Made by a program: the position numbers and the translations under genes | NCBI GenBank assembly: GCA_017459985.1 | Contig: JAFUBX010000011.1 | Coordinates: 124,001 to 188,000, forward strand | Direction of reading: 5' to 3' | DNA from: Parasporobacterium sp. | Lineage (GTDB): Bacteria > Bacillota > Clostridia > Lachnospirales > Lachnospiraceae | Length of the DNA: 64,000 nucleotides | Part shown: piece by piece, positions 28,054-38,100 of the stretch | How the letters are laid out: the number at the start of each line of letters is the position of its first letter | Position numbering within the stretch: the first letter of the stretch is position 1 | Notes under the pieces: model-generated | Databases searched by the model: none | The model's input: the letters and a program-made list of their open reading frames with translations, nothing else | Told to the model about the DNA's origin: nothing

Positions 28054-28974
28054 TTACCGGTCCGGCAGGGCGGACATGATCGTTACGGCCTTCTGGATCA
28101 CTTCAATCTGTGCCTGTTTATGCTTGCCTCCGTTTTCTCCGTCTCTCACCCACTGTACCGGTGTCTTTGAACTGAATGACAGTTTTTTTGTTTTGAACCG
28201 GACGACCAGATCGTCCAGGACCTCACGGTCTTCTTTGTTATGAATCAGCATCTGGTCCACTTCCCGGCTGAATTCCAGGATATTATGGGGACGCCTCAGA
28301 AGCGCCACCTCAAAAAGCCCGTCCTGCAGATCCACACAGCCTCCGGTGATTCCTTCAAATCCTCCCACGGACATGGAGTTGGTGACCAGGCCCAGGAAGA
28401 AATCCCCCTCTATGGTCTGTCCGTCAGTTTCCACCCGCATCTCATAGGACTCCATCCGGATCAGCTGCTTGATCCCTTCGATCAGATAGGCTCCGTGCCC
28501 CAGGATTCGTTTCATTTCCTGGGAGGTGAAGCAGGAGACCGCCGATAAAGACCCCAGGGAAGCCACATACGTAAAATACTCATCATTGAATCTGCCCACA
28601 TCGGCCTGGAAGGGGGTCCCGTCCACACATACCCCGGCGGCGTCCAGGATATTTCTGGGAAGTCTGAACCCGCTCCGGGTATCATTGGTGGATCCCGCCG
28701 GGATAAATCCGATGGGAGGCCTTTTCTCCAGCTGCATCATGCCGGATACCACTTCACTTAAGGTTCCGTCTCCCCCCGCGCAGATCACCAGATCATACCG
28801 TCCGGCATCCGTCTGGACCTTGTTCATGCCGTCCAGGGGAGCCCTGGTCTGATACACCTCCAGGTTCCCGCAGGAAGGGGAAAGGGTCTTTGTGATCTCA
28901 TCCAAATAGTTTGTAATCTGTCCCTTTCCGGAATTCGGATTGTAAAGGAACAGGACATTTCTGTATTTCTTCAT
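28054..28974 (-). CDS. Diacylglycerol kinase family lipid kinase (YegS/BmrU-like)
   Basis: A 306-residue soluble lipid kinase. The N-terminal nucleotide-binding part has the family signature NPNSGKG near the start, CAGGDGTLSEVVSGM (GGDGT motif) and PxGFIPAGSTND. The C-terminal half has the beta-sandwich lipid domain (DGLFEVALLRRPHNILEF). These enzymes phosphorylate diacylglycerol or related lipids in phospholipid recycling; the exact substrate is not readable here. It lies between the aminopeptidase gene, 6 bp upstream, and rpoD. Confidence 0.88.
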   Translation of the reverse strand: MKKYRNVLFLYNPNSGKGQITNYLDEITKTLSPSCGNLEVYQTRAPLDGMNKVQTDAGRYDLVICAGGDGTLSEVVSGMMQLEKRPPIGFIPAGSTNDTRSGFRLPRNILDAAGVCVDGTPFQADVGRFNDEYFTYVASLGSLSAVSCFTSQEMKRILGHGAYLIEGIKQLIRMESYEMRVETDGQTIEGDFFLGLVTNSMSVGGFEGITGGCVDLQDGLFEVALLRRPHNILEFSREVDQMLIHNKEDREVLDDLVVRFKTKKLSFSSKTPVQWVRDGENGGKHKQAQIEVIQKAVTIMSALPDR

Positions 28975-28980
28975 ACGGTC

Positions 28981-30762
28981 TTATCTTGTCAGGGGACGGG
29001 TATATTCCTTCAGCCACATCCGCACTTCCTCCGGTACCAGGGGGGCGATCCGGTCATAGGTGGCCTGATGATAACTGTTCAGCATCTCAAGGTCCTCTTC
29101 GTTCATATATGCAGGATCGATCGCATCCAGGTCGATGGGAATAAAGGTCAGGTTCTCAAACTGGAGGAAGGTGCCGTCCGGGGTCTCCAGATAGGGAACC
29201 ACCAGAAGTTCGTTCTCGGTCCGGACCCCATACTGCCCTTCTCTGTATACGCCGGGTTCATCGGTAACCACCATGCCCGGTTCCAGGACCGCCGTCGGAT
29301 GTTCATAATTGATCTTCCAGCGGATATTGTGGGGTCCTTCATGAACATTCAGCACGTGTCCGACCCCGTGACCGGTCCCGCATTTATAATCCCAGCCCAC
29401 CTTCCACATGGGCTCCCGGGCCATGATATCCAGGTTTTCTCCGGAGCATCCCTTCAAAAACTTCGCATGCATCAGTCGGAGCATCGATACGGCGGTCAGG
29501 GTAAAGGCTTTCTTCTCCTCCTCCGTCAGAGGTCCAAGCGCGAAGGTCCGGGTGATGTCAGTGGTTCCGTCACGGTACTGACAGCCGGAATCCACCAGCA
29601 AAAATCCCTCCGGATGAAGCTCTTTGCAGGCTCCCCGGGCCGGACTGTAATGCATCTGGGCCGCATTTTCCTTATAGGCGGAAATGGTTCCGAAGGACAG
29701 CTCGATATATCCCTCCTGCGCCATTCTCATCTCCTGCAGGTAATCCGCTACGGACACCTCGTCCATCGGGATCTTTCCGATCTGATGCTTCAGCCAGTAC
29801 ATGAAATTCACTACCACGGCACTGTCTCTGAGCAGCGCTTCCTTCAGGCAGCGGATCTCCGTCCCGTTCTTAACCGCCTTCATATGGGTGGAAGGATTCT
29901 TCACCTTCAGGATCCTGGTTCCCTTCTCCTGATAATACTTCAGCGTGTCGTAGCTGATTCTTGCCTCATCCAGCAGAACCGTTCCGCAGCCGTCCATTTC
30001 CAGGCAGTGGGGAGCATAGTCCCGTACTTCAAGGGAAACAGCCTGTGCCAGTTCCTGCTCTACCTGTTCCGGGATCTTCGCCCCGGTAAAAAGCAGCACC
30101 TTCGTCCGGCTTATGGCGGCGTAAGCATAAGCCACAGGATTGTCCTGAATGTCATTGGCTCTCAGATTAAAGATCCAGGCGATATCATCCAGGGAATTCA
30201 GAAGATAGAGATACTCCTCCTGTGGCGGTACCGTCTCCTCCAGCTTCTGACGGATCCGCCGGATCTTGTCCGCAGCGCTCTCGCCGGCGGAAGACAGCGG
30301 CAACTCAAAGATCTCCGTAAACATCTGTTCCGGACGATCTTCCCAGATCTCCCCGGCCAGATCCCGTCCGCACAGGACCTTCCCCGGGAACCTGGCTCCG
30401 AAATCCGCCGGAACCACGCTGCCGTCAAATCCCAGCACCTTTCTGTCCGCCAGTTCCTTCAGGAACTCCTGCAGTTCCGGTACCTCCGGTTGTCCGATCT
30501 TCATCAGCTCGATCCCGGAACCCTCGATCTGCCGGGCCGCCTGGATATAATACCGGCCGTCCGCAAACAGCCAGGCCCGTTCCCGGGTCACCACAACAGA
30601 CCCTGCGGATCCGGTAAATCCGCTGATAAACTCCACACAGCGGAAATGCGCCGCCACATATTCACTGTTGTGGCAGTCGCTCATGGGAATATAATACACA
30701 TCGATCCCGGCTTCCCGCATTCCTGCCCGGAGCCTTTGGATCCTTTCCTGATAACAATTCAT
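28981..30762 (-). CDS. Aminopeptidase P family protein (M24B, Xaa-Pro)
   Basis: A 593-residue metallopeptidase of the large three-domain aminopeptidase P type: two N-terminal creatinase-like domains (about 1-300) and a C-terminal pita-bread domain. The metal ligands are visible as DSGCQYRDGTTDITR (two Asp), GTGHGVGHVLNVHEGP (His), VTDEPGVY (Glu) and RTENELLV (Glu). It should remove N-terminal residues before proline from peptides in the cytoplasm. The length is that of the eukaryote-like cytosolic form common in Clostridia and Bacteroidetes. It ends 6 bp before the lipid kinase gene. Confidence 0.9.
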   Translation of the reverse strand: MNCYQERIQRLRAGMREAGIDVYYIPMSDCHNSEYVAAHFRCVEFISGFTGSAGSVVVTRERAWLFADGRYYIQAARQIEGSGIELMKIGQPEVPELQEFLKELADRKVLGFDGSVVPADFGARFPGKVLCGRDLAGEIWEDRPEQMFTEIFELPLSSAGESAADKIRRIRQKLEETVPPQEEYLYLLNSLDDIAWIFNLRANDIQDNPVAYAYAAISRTKVLLFTGAKIPEQVEQELAQAVSLEVRDYAPHCLEMDGCGTVLLDEARISYDTLKYYQEKGTRILKVKNPSTHMKAVKNGTEIRCLKEALLRDSAVVVNFMYWLKHQIGKIPMDEVSVADYLQEMRMAQEGYIELSFGTISAYKENAAQMHYSPARGACKELHPEGFLLVDSGCQYRDGTTDITRTFALGPLTEEEKKAFTLTAVSMLRLMHAKFLKGCSGENLDIMAREPMWKVGWDYKCGTGHGVGHVLNVHEGPHNIRWKINYEHPTAVLEPGMVVTDEPGVYREGQYGVRTENELLVVPYLETPDGTFLQFENLTFIPIDLDAIDPAYMNEEDLEMLNSYHQATYDRIAPLVPEEVRMWLKEYTRPLTR

Positions 30763-30779
30763 TCTGGTTTCTCCGTTTC

Positions 30780-31706
30780 TTATTTTAAAAAGCCGGCAAT
30801 GATCTCCTGCTCCGCTTCTTCCTCCGTAAGGCCCAGCGTCATCAGCTTGACCAGCTGCTCCCCTGCGATCCGTCCGATGGCGGCTTCATGGATCAGGGCC
30901 GCATCCAGATCGTTGGCCGTGATCTCCGGAGTCGCGCTGATCCGGGCTCGATCCATGATAATGGCGTCGCATTCCGTATGGGAGGAGCATTTGGCATTGC
31001 CCACGATGGAGGCCCGGAAGGTCTGGGTGGAGTCATCCTTCGCCACCGCCCGGGAGATCAGGTCACAGGTGCTGTCCTGTCCGTTCATCTCCACATCAAA
31101 GATCGCATCCGCGTGCTGATCCTTATGGGTCATCAGTTTATCCCGGACCACCAGTTTGGCTCCAGGGCCGTTCAGATACGCCTTTGTATCCCGGACCGTG
31201 GAATCAATCCCCTTAATCTGGGTGGTCTCCATCTCTATATATCCCCCTTCTTCCACATAAACTACAGTGGTGGGGTTCATGATATTGGATCCCCTGGCAT
31301 CCGGACCATTCTCTCCGTAATGCTTCTCGATATACTTCACTTTTGCGTTCCGGCCCACATGAAATGTATGGATCCCGTCATGTCTGCTGCTCTGGTCTCC
31401 GCAGTTGTGGATCCCGCAGCCGGCAACGATCACCACATCGGCCTCTTCTCCGATGTAAAAATCATTGTACACCATATCCGTCAGTCCGGATTCGCTGATG
31501 ATCACCGGAATATGAACGCTCTCATTCACCGTCCCGGGTTTGATAAGAATATCAATCCCCGGTTGATCCTTTTTGGTGACAATGTCGATATTGGCTGTGG
31601 TGGCTCTGCCTCCCAACGCGCCGTTGGCCCTTATATTGTATGCGCCTTCCGGAACCCCGTGGATATCCGCGATGGTTTCCAGAAGATCTCTTTGTACTTT
31701 ATCCAT
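30780..31706 (-). CDS. sufB: SufB/SufD-type scaffold of a minimal SUF system
   Basis: Iron-sulfur cluster assembly scaffold with the right-handed beta-helix SufBD core (VVIVAGCGIHNCGDQSSRHDGIHTFHVG; FRASIVGNAKCSSHTECDAIIMDRA; AALIHEAAIGRIAGEQLVKLMTLGLTEEEA). At 308 residues it is much shorter than the standard SufB of about 470, lacking the N-terminal region. It follows sufC by 21 bp and no sufS, sufU or sufD is present. Such two-gene SufBC pairs are known as a SUF-like minimal system in anaerobes and archaea. PFOR and IlvD in this window are client types. Confidence 0.85.
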   Translation of the reverse strand: MDKVQRDLLETIADIHGVPEGAYNIRANGALGGRATTANIDIVTKKDQPGIDILIKPGTVNESVHIPVIISESGLTDMVYNDFYIGEEADVVIVAGCGIHNCGDQSSRHDGIHTFHVGRNAKVKYIEKHYGENGPDARGSNIMNPTTVVYVEEGGYIEMETTQIKGIDSTVRDTKAYLNGPGAKLVVRDKLMTHKDQHADAIFDVEMNGQDSTCDLISRAVAKDDSTQTFRASIVGNAKCSSHTECDAIIMDRARISATPEITANDLDAALIHEAAIGRIAGEQLVKLMTLGLTEEEAEQEIIAGFLK

Positions 31707-31727
31707 TCAGATCCTCTCCATTCCTGA

Positions 31728-32447
31728 TCACTGATAGTACTTGCAGCCCGCCGTACCTTTCAGGAGCTCCGGCAGGATCTTGTCCTTCTTTCCGAAGTCC
31801 GCCACCTGTCCGTCACGCATGACCAGGATCTCATCCGCGATATCCAGGATCCGCTCCTGATGGGAGATGATAATGATTGTGCGGGCCCGGTTCTCCCTCA
31901 TCCTCTCAAATACCTTGATCAGATTGGAAAAGCTCCATAAATCGATCCCCGCCTCCGGTTCATCCAGCACCGACAGTTCGGTATCCCGGGCGATCAGCTG
32001 GGCGATCTCAATCCGCTTCAGTTCTCCGCCGGAAAGACTTGCGTCCACTTCCCGGTCGATATAATCCTTGGCACACAGTCCCACCTCTGACAGATAGCCG
32101 CAGGCATCCGAAATGGACAGCTCCCTGCCGGAAGCCAGCCGGATCAGATCCTTGACCTTGATTCCCTTGAACCGCACCGGAGTCTGGAATGCGAAACTGA
32201 TTCCCAGCCGGGCCCTGTCCGTGATCGATATATGGGTGATATCAGTTCCGTTGTACAGGATCTGTCCGCTGTGGGGTTCATAAATACCCGCGATCAGTTT
32301 GGCAAGGGTACTCTTGCCTCCGCCGTTGGGCCCGGTGATCGCGATGAATTTCCGGTCCTCAATGGTAAGGCTGATATCCTTGATGATCTCCTTTTCCAGG
32401 TCCTTTTCATCCGCTACCTGGAACGAAACATTCTTCAGTTCTAACAT
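31728..32447 (-). CDS. sufC: SufC-type ABC ATPase for Fe-S cluster assembly
   Basis: A 239-residue soluble ATPase that drives SufB. Walker A is GPNGGGKST, the Q-loop follows (SFAFQTPVRF), the ABC signature is LSGGELKRIEIAQL, Walker B is LSVLDEPEAGIDLWS, and the switch His is in IIIISHQERIL. SufC proteins characteristically show this E/D-rich signature and a GIDL D-loop. It precedes sufB and is divergent from asnS. Confidence 0.9.
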   Translation of the reverse strand: MLELKNVSFQVADEKDLEKEIIKDISLTIEDRKFIAITGPNGGGKSTLAKLIAGIYEPHSGQILYNGTDITHISITDRARLGISFAFQTPVRFKGIKVKDLIRLASGRELSISDACGYLSEVGLCAKDYIDREVDASLSGGELKRIEIAQLIARDTELSVLDEPEAGIDLWSFSNLIKVFERMRENRARTIIIISHQERILDIADEILVMRDGQVADFGKKDKILPELLKGTAGCKYYQ

Positions 32448-32578
32448 AAAAAATAATCTACTCCGTCCTCTTTCCTCTATTCCCGAAGCACATTTTTACG
32501 GACACAAAAAATGCCCATATGCAAAATGCGCCGAATAATATATACCACAAATCTTTCGGAATGGGTACCCCTTTTTTA

Positions 32579-32607
32579 TTGCCTTTCCCCTGCAAATGCT
32601 ATATAAT
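32579..32607 (+). promoter_or_regulatory. Promoter of asnS
   Basis: A perfect -10 TATAAT (32602-32607) is preceded, 17 bp away, by a weak -35 TTGCCT (32579-32584). The start codon is about 45 bp downstream of the predicted transcript start. The divergent sufC promoter must lie in the same roughly 150 bp but is not clear. Confidence 0.65.
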
Positions 32608-32658
32608 TTTTTGCAAATTCTGAAGGCACTTTGCTGCCGGTTCAAAAGGAGAATGATC

Positions 32659-34047
32659 GTGAAAAGAACAGAACTGAAAACCTTATTTGACAATTTCCCG
32701 GCTGACGGCAGTCAGATTACTGTCGCCGGATGGGTAAAGACCTCCAGGGAATCCAAGAACGTGGGATTTCTGGAGATAAACGACGGAAGCTGCTTCGGCA
32801 ATCTCCAGATCATCATTGACGCCGCCGCATTTGACAACTTCAAGGAACTGGCCAATCTGCCGGTGGGAAGCTCTGTGATCGTGGATGGCCGTGTGGTACT
32901 GACCCCCGGCGCCAAGCAGCCGCTGGAGGTGCATGCCGCATCCGTCCGGATCGAAGGCGGATGTGATCCGGATTACCCGCTGCAGAAGAAGCGCCATACG
33001 CTGGAGTTTTTAAGAACGATCCCCCATTTAAGGGCCCGTTCCAACACCTTCAACGCGGTCTTCCGGGTCCGCAGCGAAGCCGCTTACGCGCTGCACAGCT
33101 TCTTTCACAGCAACAATTTTGTATATGTCCATACCCCGCTGATCACCGGAAGCGACTGTGAGGGCGCCGGCGAGATGTTCCGGGTCACCACGCTGGATCC
33201 CCTGTCCCCGCCCCTCACCGAAGACGGCGCCGTGGATTTCTCCCAGGATTTCTTCGGACAGGAGACCAATCTGACCGTGTCCGGACAGCTGGAGGCAGAA
33301 GGATTTGCCCTGGCCTTCGGCAAGGTCTATACCTTCGGGCCCACCTTCCGTGCCGAGAATTCCAACACCCAGCGGCATGCCGCCGAGTTCTGGATGGTGG
33401 AACCGGAAATGGCCTTTGCGGATCTGACGGAGGACATGGACACCGCGGAAGCCATGATTAAGTATGTCGTAAAGCACCTGCTGGCGAACTGCCGGGCAGA
33501 GCTTCAGTTCTTCAACAATTTCTACGACAAGACACTGCTGGAGCGGCTGACCAATCTCGCTGATTCCGACTTCGGGCGGGTCAGCTATACCGAAGCGGTG
33601 GAGATTCTGAAGGCGCACAATGAAGAATTCGAATACAAGGTGGACTGGGGTACGGATCTGCAGACAGAGCATGAGCGGTATCTGACCGAACAGATCTACC
33701 ACAAACCGGTCTTTGTCTACGATTATCCGAAGGAGATCAAGTCCTTCTATATGCGTCAGAATGACGACGGACGGACCGTGGCCGCAGCGGATATGCTGGT
33801 TCCGGGCGTCGGAGAACTGATCGGCGGAAGCCAGCGTGAGGAACGGTATGACCTGCTGGTCAGACGGATCGAAGAGCTGGGGCTGGATAAGGAACAGTAT
33901 TCCTGGTATCTGGACCTGAGACGCTTCGGCAGCACCACCCATTCCGGATTCGGTCTGGGATTTGAGCGGCTGATCATGTATGTGACAGGAATCAGCAACA
34001 TCCGAGATGTGGAGCTGTATCCGAGATGTGCCGGCAAACTGGTCTGA
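32659..34047 (+). CDS. asnS: Asparaginyl-tRNA synthetase
   Basis: Class IIb synthetase that charges tRNA-Asn. The N-terminal OB-fold anticodon domain is at about 1-110 ([24 protein letters not shown]), and the catalytic core has motif 2 ([27 protein letters not shown]) and motif 3 ([15 protein letters not shown]). I use the GTG at 32659, which has an AAAGGAG site 7 bases before it; the ATG at 32653 lies only one base from that site. This gives 462 residues, the normal length. It is a lone plus-strand gene with its own promoter and terminator. Confidence 0.95.
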   Translation: MKRTELKTLFDNFPADGSQITVAGWVKTSRESKNVGFLEINDGSCFGNLQIIIDAAAFDNFKELANLPVGSSVIVDGRVVLTPGAKQPLEVHAASVRIEGGCDPDYPLQKKRHTLEFLRTIPHLRARSNTFNAVFRVRSEAAYALHSFFHSNNFVYVHTPLITGSDCEGAGEMFRVTTLDPLSPPLTEDGAVDFSQDFFGQETNLTVSGQLEAEGFALAFGKVYTFGPTFRAENSNTQRHAAEFWMVEPEMAFADLTEDMDTAEAMIKYVVKHLLANCRAELQFFNNFYDKTLLERLTNLADSDFGRVSYTEAVEILKAHNEEFEYKVDWGTDLQTEHERYLTEQIYHKPVFVYDYPKEIKSFYMRQNDDGRTVAAADMLVPGVGELIGGSQREERYDLLVRRIEELGLDKEQYSWYLDLRRFGSTTHSGFGLGFERLIMYVTGISNIRDVELYPRCAGKLV

Positions 34048-34066
34048 CCCTATAAAGCATGACAAC

Positions 34067-34107
34067 ACCGTCCTGTATCCTCACAGATACAGGACGGTTC
34101 CTTTTCC
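34067..34107 (+). terminator. Terminator of asnS
   Basis: A perfect 13-bp stem (ACCGTCCTGTATC at 34067-34079, mirrored at 34086-34098) with a 6-base loop, then a T/C-rich run TCCTTTTCC. The right arm overlaps the 3' end of the convergent S66 peptidase gene, so the same stem lies inside that gene's last codons. Confidence 0.8.
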
Positions 34108-35133
34108 GTTTTTACAGGCAACTTCCGCCATGGCCCCGTTGATCATCACAAACTGGGGCCCCTTATGACCGATATCCGCTCCTGTAATCACCGGGATCTG
34201 AAGGGAATGCAGCCGTTCCTTCAGCACCTCTTCATAGGTAGGCAGCAGATTTCCGTCCCAGTCCTGGGTCTGATAGAACAGCGGCCGGCCGAAAATAATC
34301 CCCGAGGCATGTTCAAACCATCCCAGGACTTTCATCTTCCATAAGCCCTCCATCATCTGTTCCATATTGAGAGCGAAGCTTTCCAGATACCAGAGGATCC
34401 GGTCCTCTCTGTATTTTTCGATAAATTCCAGAGTCCCGTCAAACCGGGTTCCCGCCAGGTTCAGCAGCACATCCATGCAGCCCCCCAGAAGCCGGCCTCT
34501 CACCCTTACTTCCCCGTCAGTTCCGGTCGCCGCCTTTTTCCGGCCCAGGATACATTTCCAGAAGACCCGGGCATCCTCCCGGTATCCGTCGAAGGCGGAC
34601 TCCCGGTCCGCAAATCCGTCCTGGTAGCGGGCGAAACTGTTCTGGACTTTACAGGTTCCTTCCAGCACCTGAAGGCCCCTGAGGACGCTGAGATCCCACG
34701 GTTCCATGCCGAAATCGCCGAAGTTGGCTCCGTAGGCGGTCGCAATATCCCCTTTGGTCGTCAGATAATACAGAAGCGAGGTATTATCCGAGTATCCCTG
34801 GATCCATTTCGGATGGCGCTTCGCCAGTTCCAGATCCACATAGGGAAGCATCTCCGCCAGGAAATCCCCGCCGGCTGCAGAATAAATCCCCCGGATCTGT
34901 TCCTCCCCGATCAGGGAGTGCAGTTCCTCCGCTTTGCGTTTCGGGGAGGCGCTTCTTCCGAACCGGTCCGCCTCTGCGAACACGTTTGGGGTAAATACCA
35001 CCTCATACCCCCTTTCCTTCAGCTTCTGCGCTCCGTGTTCAAACCGTTCCCGGTCCGGTTCCCGGTCGATGGGATGGGACGGAGCGGTCACTCCGATTCT
35101 GCACCCCGGTTTCAGATATTCAGGTATGATCAT
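34081..35133 (-). CDS. S66 family peptidase (LD-carboxypeptidase / MccF-like)
   Basis: A 350-residue serine peptidase of family S66. The N-terminal fold starts with RIGVTAPSHPID, the nucleophile Ser is in GYSDNTSLLY, and the catalytic Glu/His pair is suggested by LWYLESFALN and ITGADIGHKGPQ. Family members either trim the D-Ala of murein tetrapeptides (LdcA) or cleave microcin C-like aminoacyl nucleotides (MccF). The long central insert and extra length suggest the MccF-like branch, but the substrate is uncertain. An AAAGGA site precedes the start. It follows addA by 15 bp. Confidence 0.85.
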   Translation of the reverse strand: MIIPEYLKPGCRIGVTAPSHPIDREPDRERFEHGAQKLKERGYEVVFTPNVFAEADRFGRSASPKRKAEELHSLIGEEQIRGIYSAAGGDFLAEMLPYVDLELAKRHPKWIQGYSDNTSLLYYLTTKGDIATAYGANFGDFGMEPWDLSVLRGLQVLEGTCKVQNSFARYQDGFADRESAFDGYREDARVFWKCILGRKKAATGTDGEVRVRGRLLGGCMDVLLNLAGTRFDGTLEFIEKYREDRILWYLESFALNMEQMMEGLWKMKVLGWFEHASGIIFGRPLFYQTQDWDGNLLPTYEEVLKERLHSLQIPVITGADIGHKGPQFVMINGAMAEVACKNGKGTVLYL

Positions 35134-35148
35134 ATACTCGTTCCTTTC

Positions 35149-38100
35149 TTACAATTCCTTCTCCCGGGTCAGACAGATCTCCTGTTCCAGTTCGAAGGAA
35201 TAGATGATTTGCTCCGCCACCTTGTACCCGCTGCTTCGTTCCAGCGCCTTCGCATAGGCGGCAAGCTGCGGCGCGTAGGTCAGGCGGTAATATTCCTCGT
35301 CCCGGATCCGGTCCGTTTTGTAATCCACCAGAATGATCCGCGGGATCTGATCCTCCTTCGTTTCCGTAAACCAGGCGTCAATGATGCCCTGGGTAAGGAT
35401 CAGTTCCTCATCCGGAACCCCGGATCCGGGGGCGTTGACATCTTCATAATCTCCCATCACAAACTGCTGTTCCCGATACAGCCGGCCCTCCAGGAAGGCG
35501 TCCCTCATCCGCTGACCGACAGGGGACTTCAGAAATCCCCGGATCTTTTCCGGATCAATGGACTGCGCATATTCCGGTCGGAGCTTTCCGTTCTCCGCGA
35601 ATTCCTCCAGCTGCTGCTCAAAGGGACGGTCATATTCCAGAAGTTCCAGGAACCGGTGATAGGCATTTCCCCGTTCCGCTCCGATCAGCTGCTGCGTCTC
35701 CTCCTCCGTATAGATCCGTTTCTCAGGGGGAAGAATCCGGTACCGCTGAGCAACCTCCCGGTTCTCCAGTGCAGACGCGGTCCGTTTGCCGGCAGTTACG
35801 GACGCCCGTTCGAAGGGATACTGATAGCCGCACTGAAGTTCGGCCTCATTGGTCTCTTCCGGTTCGGCAGCCCATGCAAGAAGCCGTTCCCGAAGTTCCA
35901 TGTGATCTGCAACTTCCTCTGCCCGTTCCTGCTCCAGTTCGGGGGCGTCCACACAGTCCAGCCGGTACTGGGCGGTATGGTCCCGGCCTGCATACAGGGA
36001 TAATCCCAGAAGACTCAGATGGCTTTTGGCTGACATGGCATCCGACATTCCCGGGATGTCCTTTTCCCATTTTTTGATCCGGCTGTTGAGAAACCGGTCG
36101 GTTCCGGTGATGATGAGTTTCTCCTTTGCCCGGGTCATCGCCACATACAGAAGCCGCATTTCCTCGGCCCGGTTCTCGTTTTTCTGTTTCTGACGGATCG
36201 TCTGCATCAGCACTGTCCTGCGGATCCTCCGGCTCTCCGGATCCCGGTATTCGATTCCGAGTCCCAGCTGTCTGTCCGCGATCACATTGAATCGAAGATC
36301 TTCTTCATTATATTCTTTTCCGCAGCAGGCCAGAAACACCACAGGGAACTCGAGGCCCTTGGATCTGTGCATGGTCATCATCCGGACCGCCTCCGCGGCC
36401 TTCTCGCCGGCAGCATTTCCGAAGTCGATGCCTGTTTCCTGCAGAGCTTTGATATACCGGATGAACTGGAACAGACCGATATAACTGCCTTTTGCGAAGG
36501 CCTGAGCCCTGGATTTCAGAAACTCCAGGTTGGCTTTGCGGCTTCCGCCCTCCGGCATGGCGGTGAGGATCATCCATAATCCGGAATCCTCCAGGATCTC
36601 TTCAATCAGATCATACAGGCCGGTATAGGTCGCTTTCCCCCGCCAGAGTTCCAGTTTTTCCAGAAACCATCGGAATCGTTCCCCTCCTTCCGGATTCTCC
36701 CCGCAATAGGCTTTCAGGCATTCATACATGCTGCCGGTGCCCTGCCCTGCGATCCGGATCCGGGCCAGATCTTCGGAAGATGCGGAACACACGGGACTGT
36801 ACAGAACGGACGTAAAGGGAATGTCCTGATAGGGATTGTCTATGATCCGGAGCAGATCCAACACCAGACGGATCTCAAAGCTGTCAAAAAAACCGGACCG
36901 GGAGGTTTTGAGTACCGGGATCCCCCTCTGCCGGAGGACCTCCTCCAGCTGCGGATTGTCAGATCTCTGGGTCAGGATCGCCATATCGCTGAAGCGGTAG
37001 GTTCCTTCAGAAACCAATTCTTCGATCCGGGAGGCGATCCGGTAGGCCTCCAGATATTTTTCCTGCTCCGAACTTCCCTGGATCATCAGAATCTCCGGGA
37101 GATACTCCGGATCCGGTTCCTTTGTGTCCCCGAACAGCCCGCCGTATACCAGCTGATGTCCGCTGCTGTAGTCAATATTGCCGGAAGTTCCTGTCATGAT
37201 CCGGGAAAACACGAGATTCGCGGCATCCAGGATCTCCTTCCGGCTGCGGAAATTCCGGTCCAGAATGATCAGCCGGCCGGGAAGAAACGGCTTTCCTTCC
37301 TCTTTTCTGACATAAGATGCGTATTTTTCCTGAAACAGTTCCGGACATGCCAGCCGGAACCGGTAAATACTCTGCTTCACGTCCCCCACCATAAACAGGT
37401 TCGGACGTCCGAACCGTTCCCCGGAAAGCGCCTGGACCAGGTATTCCTGCAGATAATTCGTATCCTGGTACTCGTCCACGATGATTTCTTCCAGGGATCC
37501 GGCCATCTCCTGCGCAGCCTCTGTGCAGCAGGGAGCACCGGTTTCATCCCGCAGGATCCTTCCGCTGTCATCGTACCGGAGCAGGATTCGCAGCGCATAA
37601 TGGGCGATATCGGAGAAATCGGCGATCTTCCGGTTCTTTTTCACAAGGGTCAGACGCTGGTCAAACCGAAGGACCAGATCCGCGATGGTCCGGACCACCG
37701 TCCTGCATTTTCCCATCTGCCCGAAGATTGTTTCCAGGTCATCATACAGATACTGCTCCTTCAGATCGGACAGCTGTTTTTTGATCTCCTTATTCAGTTC
37801 CATCGCCGCGTCCTTCAGCGCCGGATCCACATCCGGATCCGAGTTCCGTAACGGCGGGGTTTTCGGATACTCCGAAAGGAGAATCTCCAGTGCCTCCGCC
37901 CGGTAGTCAAAGGGTTTTCCTTCCATCTGCCGGATCTGTTCCAGAACGGTACCGAACAGGGCGGCGTACGGCGCCGGGCCAAAATTCTGCTCCGCGATCC
38001 GAAGTCCCTGCTCCGCCATCTGCGCGATCCTTTCCAGAGACTCCTCTACAATTCCGGCATACACCTCCATCCAGTTCGCTATCAGGGACGGATCTTCCGG

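Noticed and set aside
29068-31119. A 683-codon plus-strand frame crossing the aminopeptidase and sufB genes.
   Set aside because: It spans two well-supported minus-strand genes and shows no protein domain.
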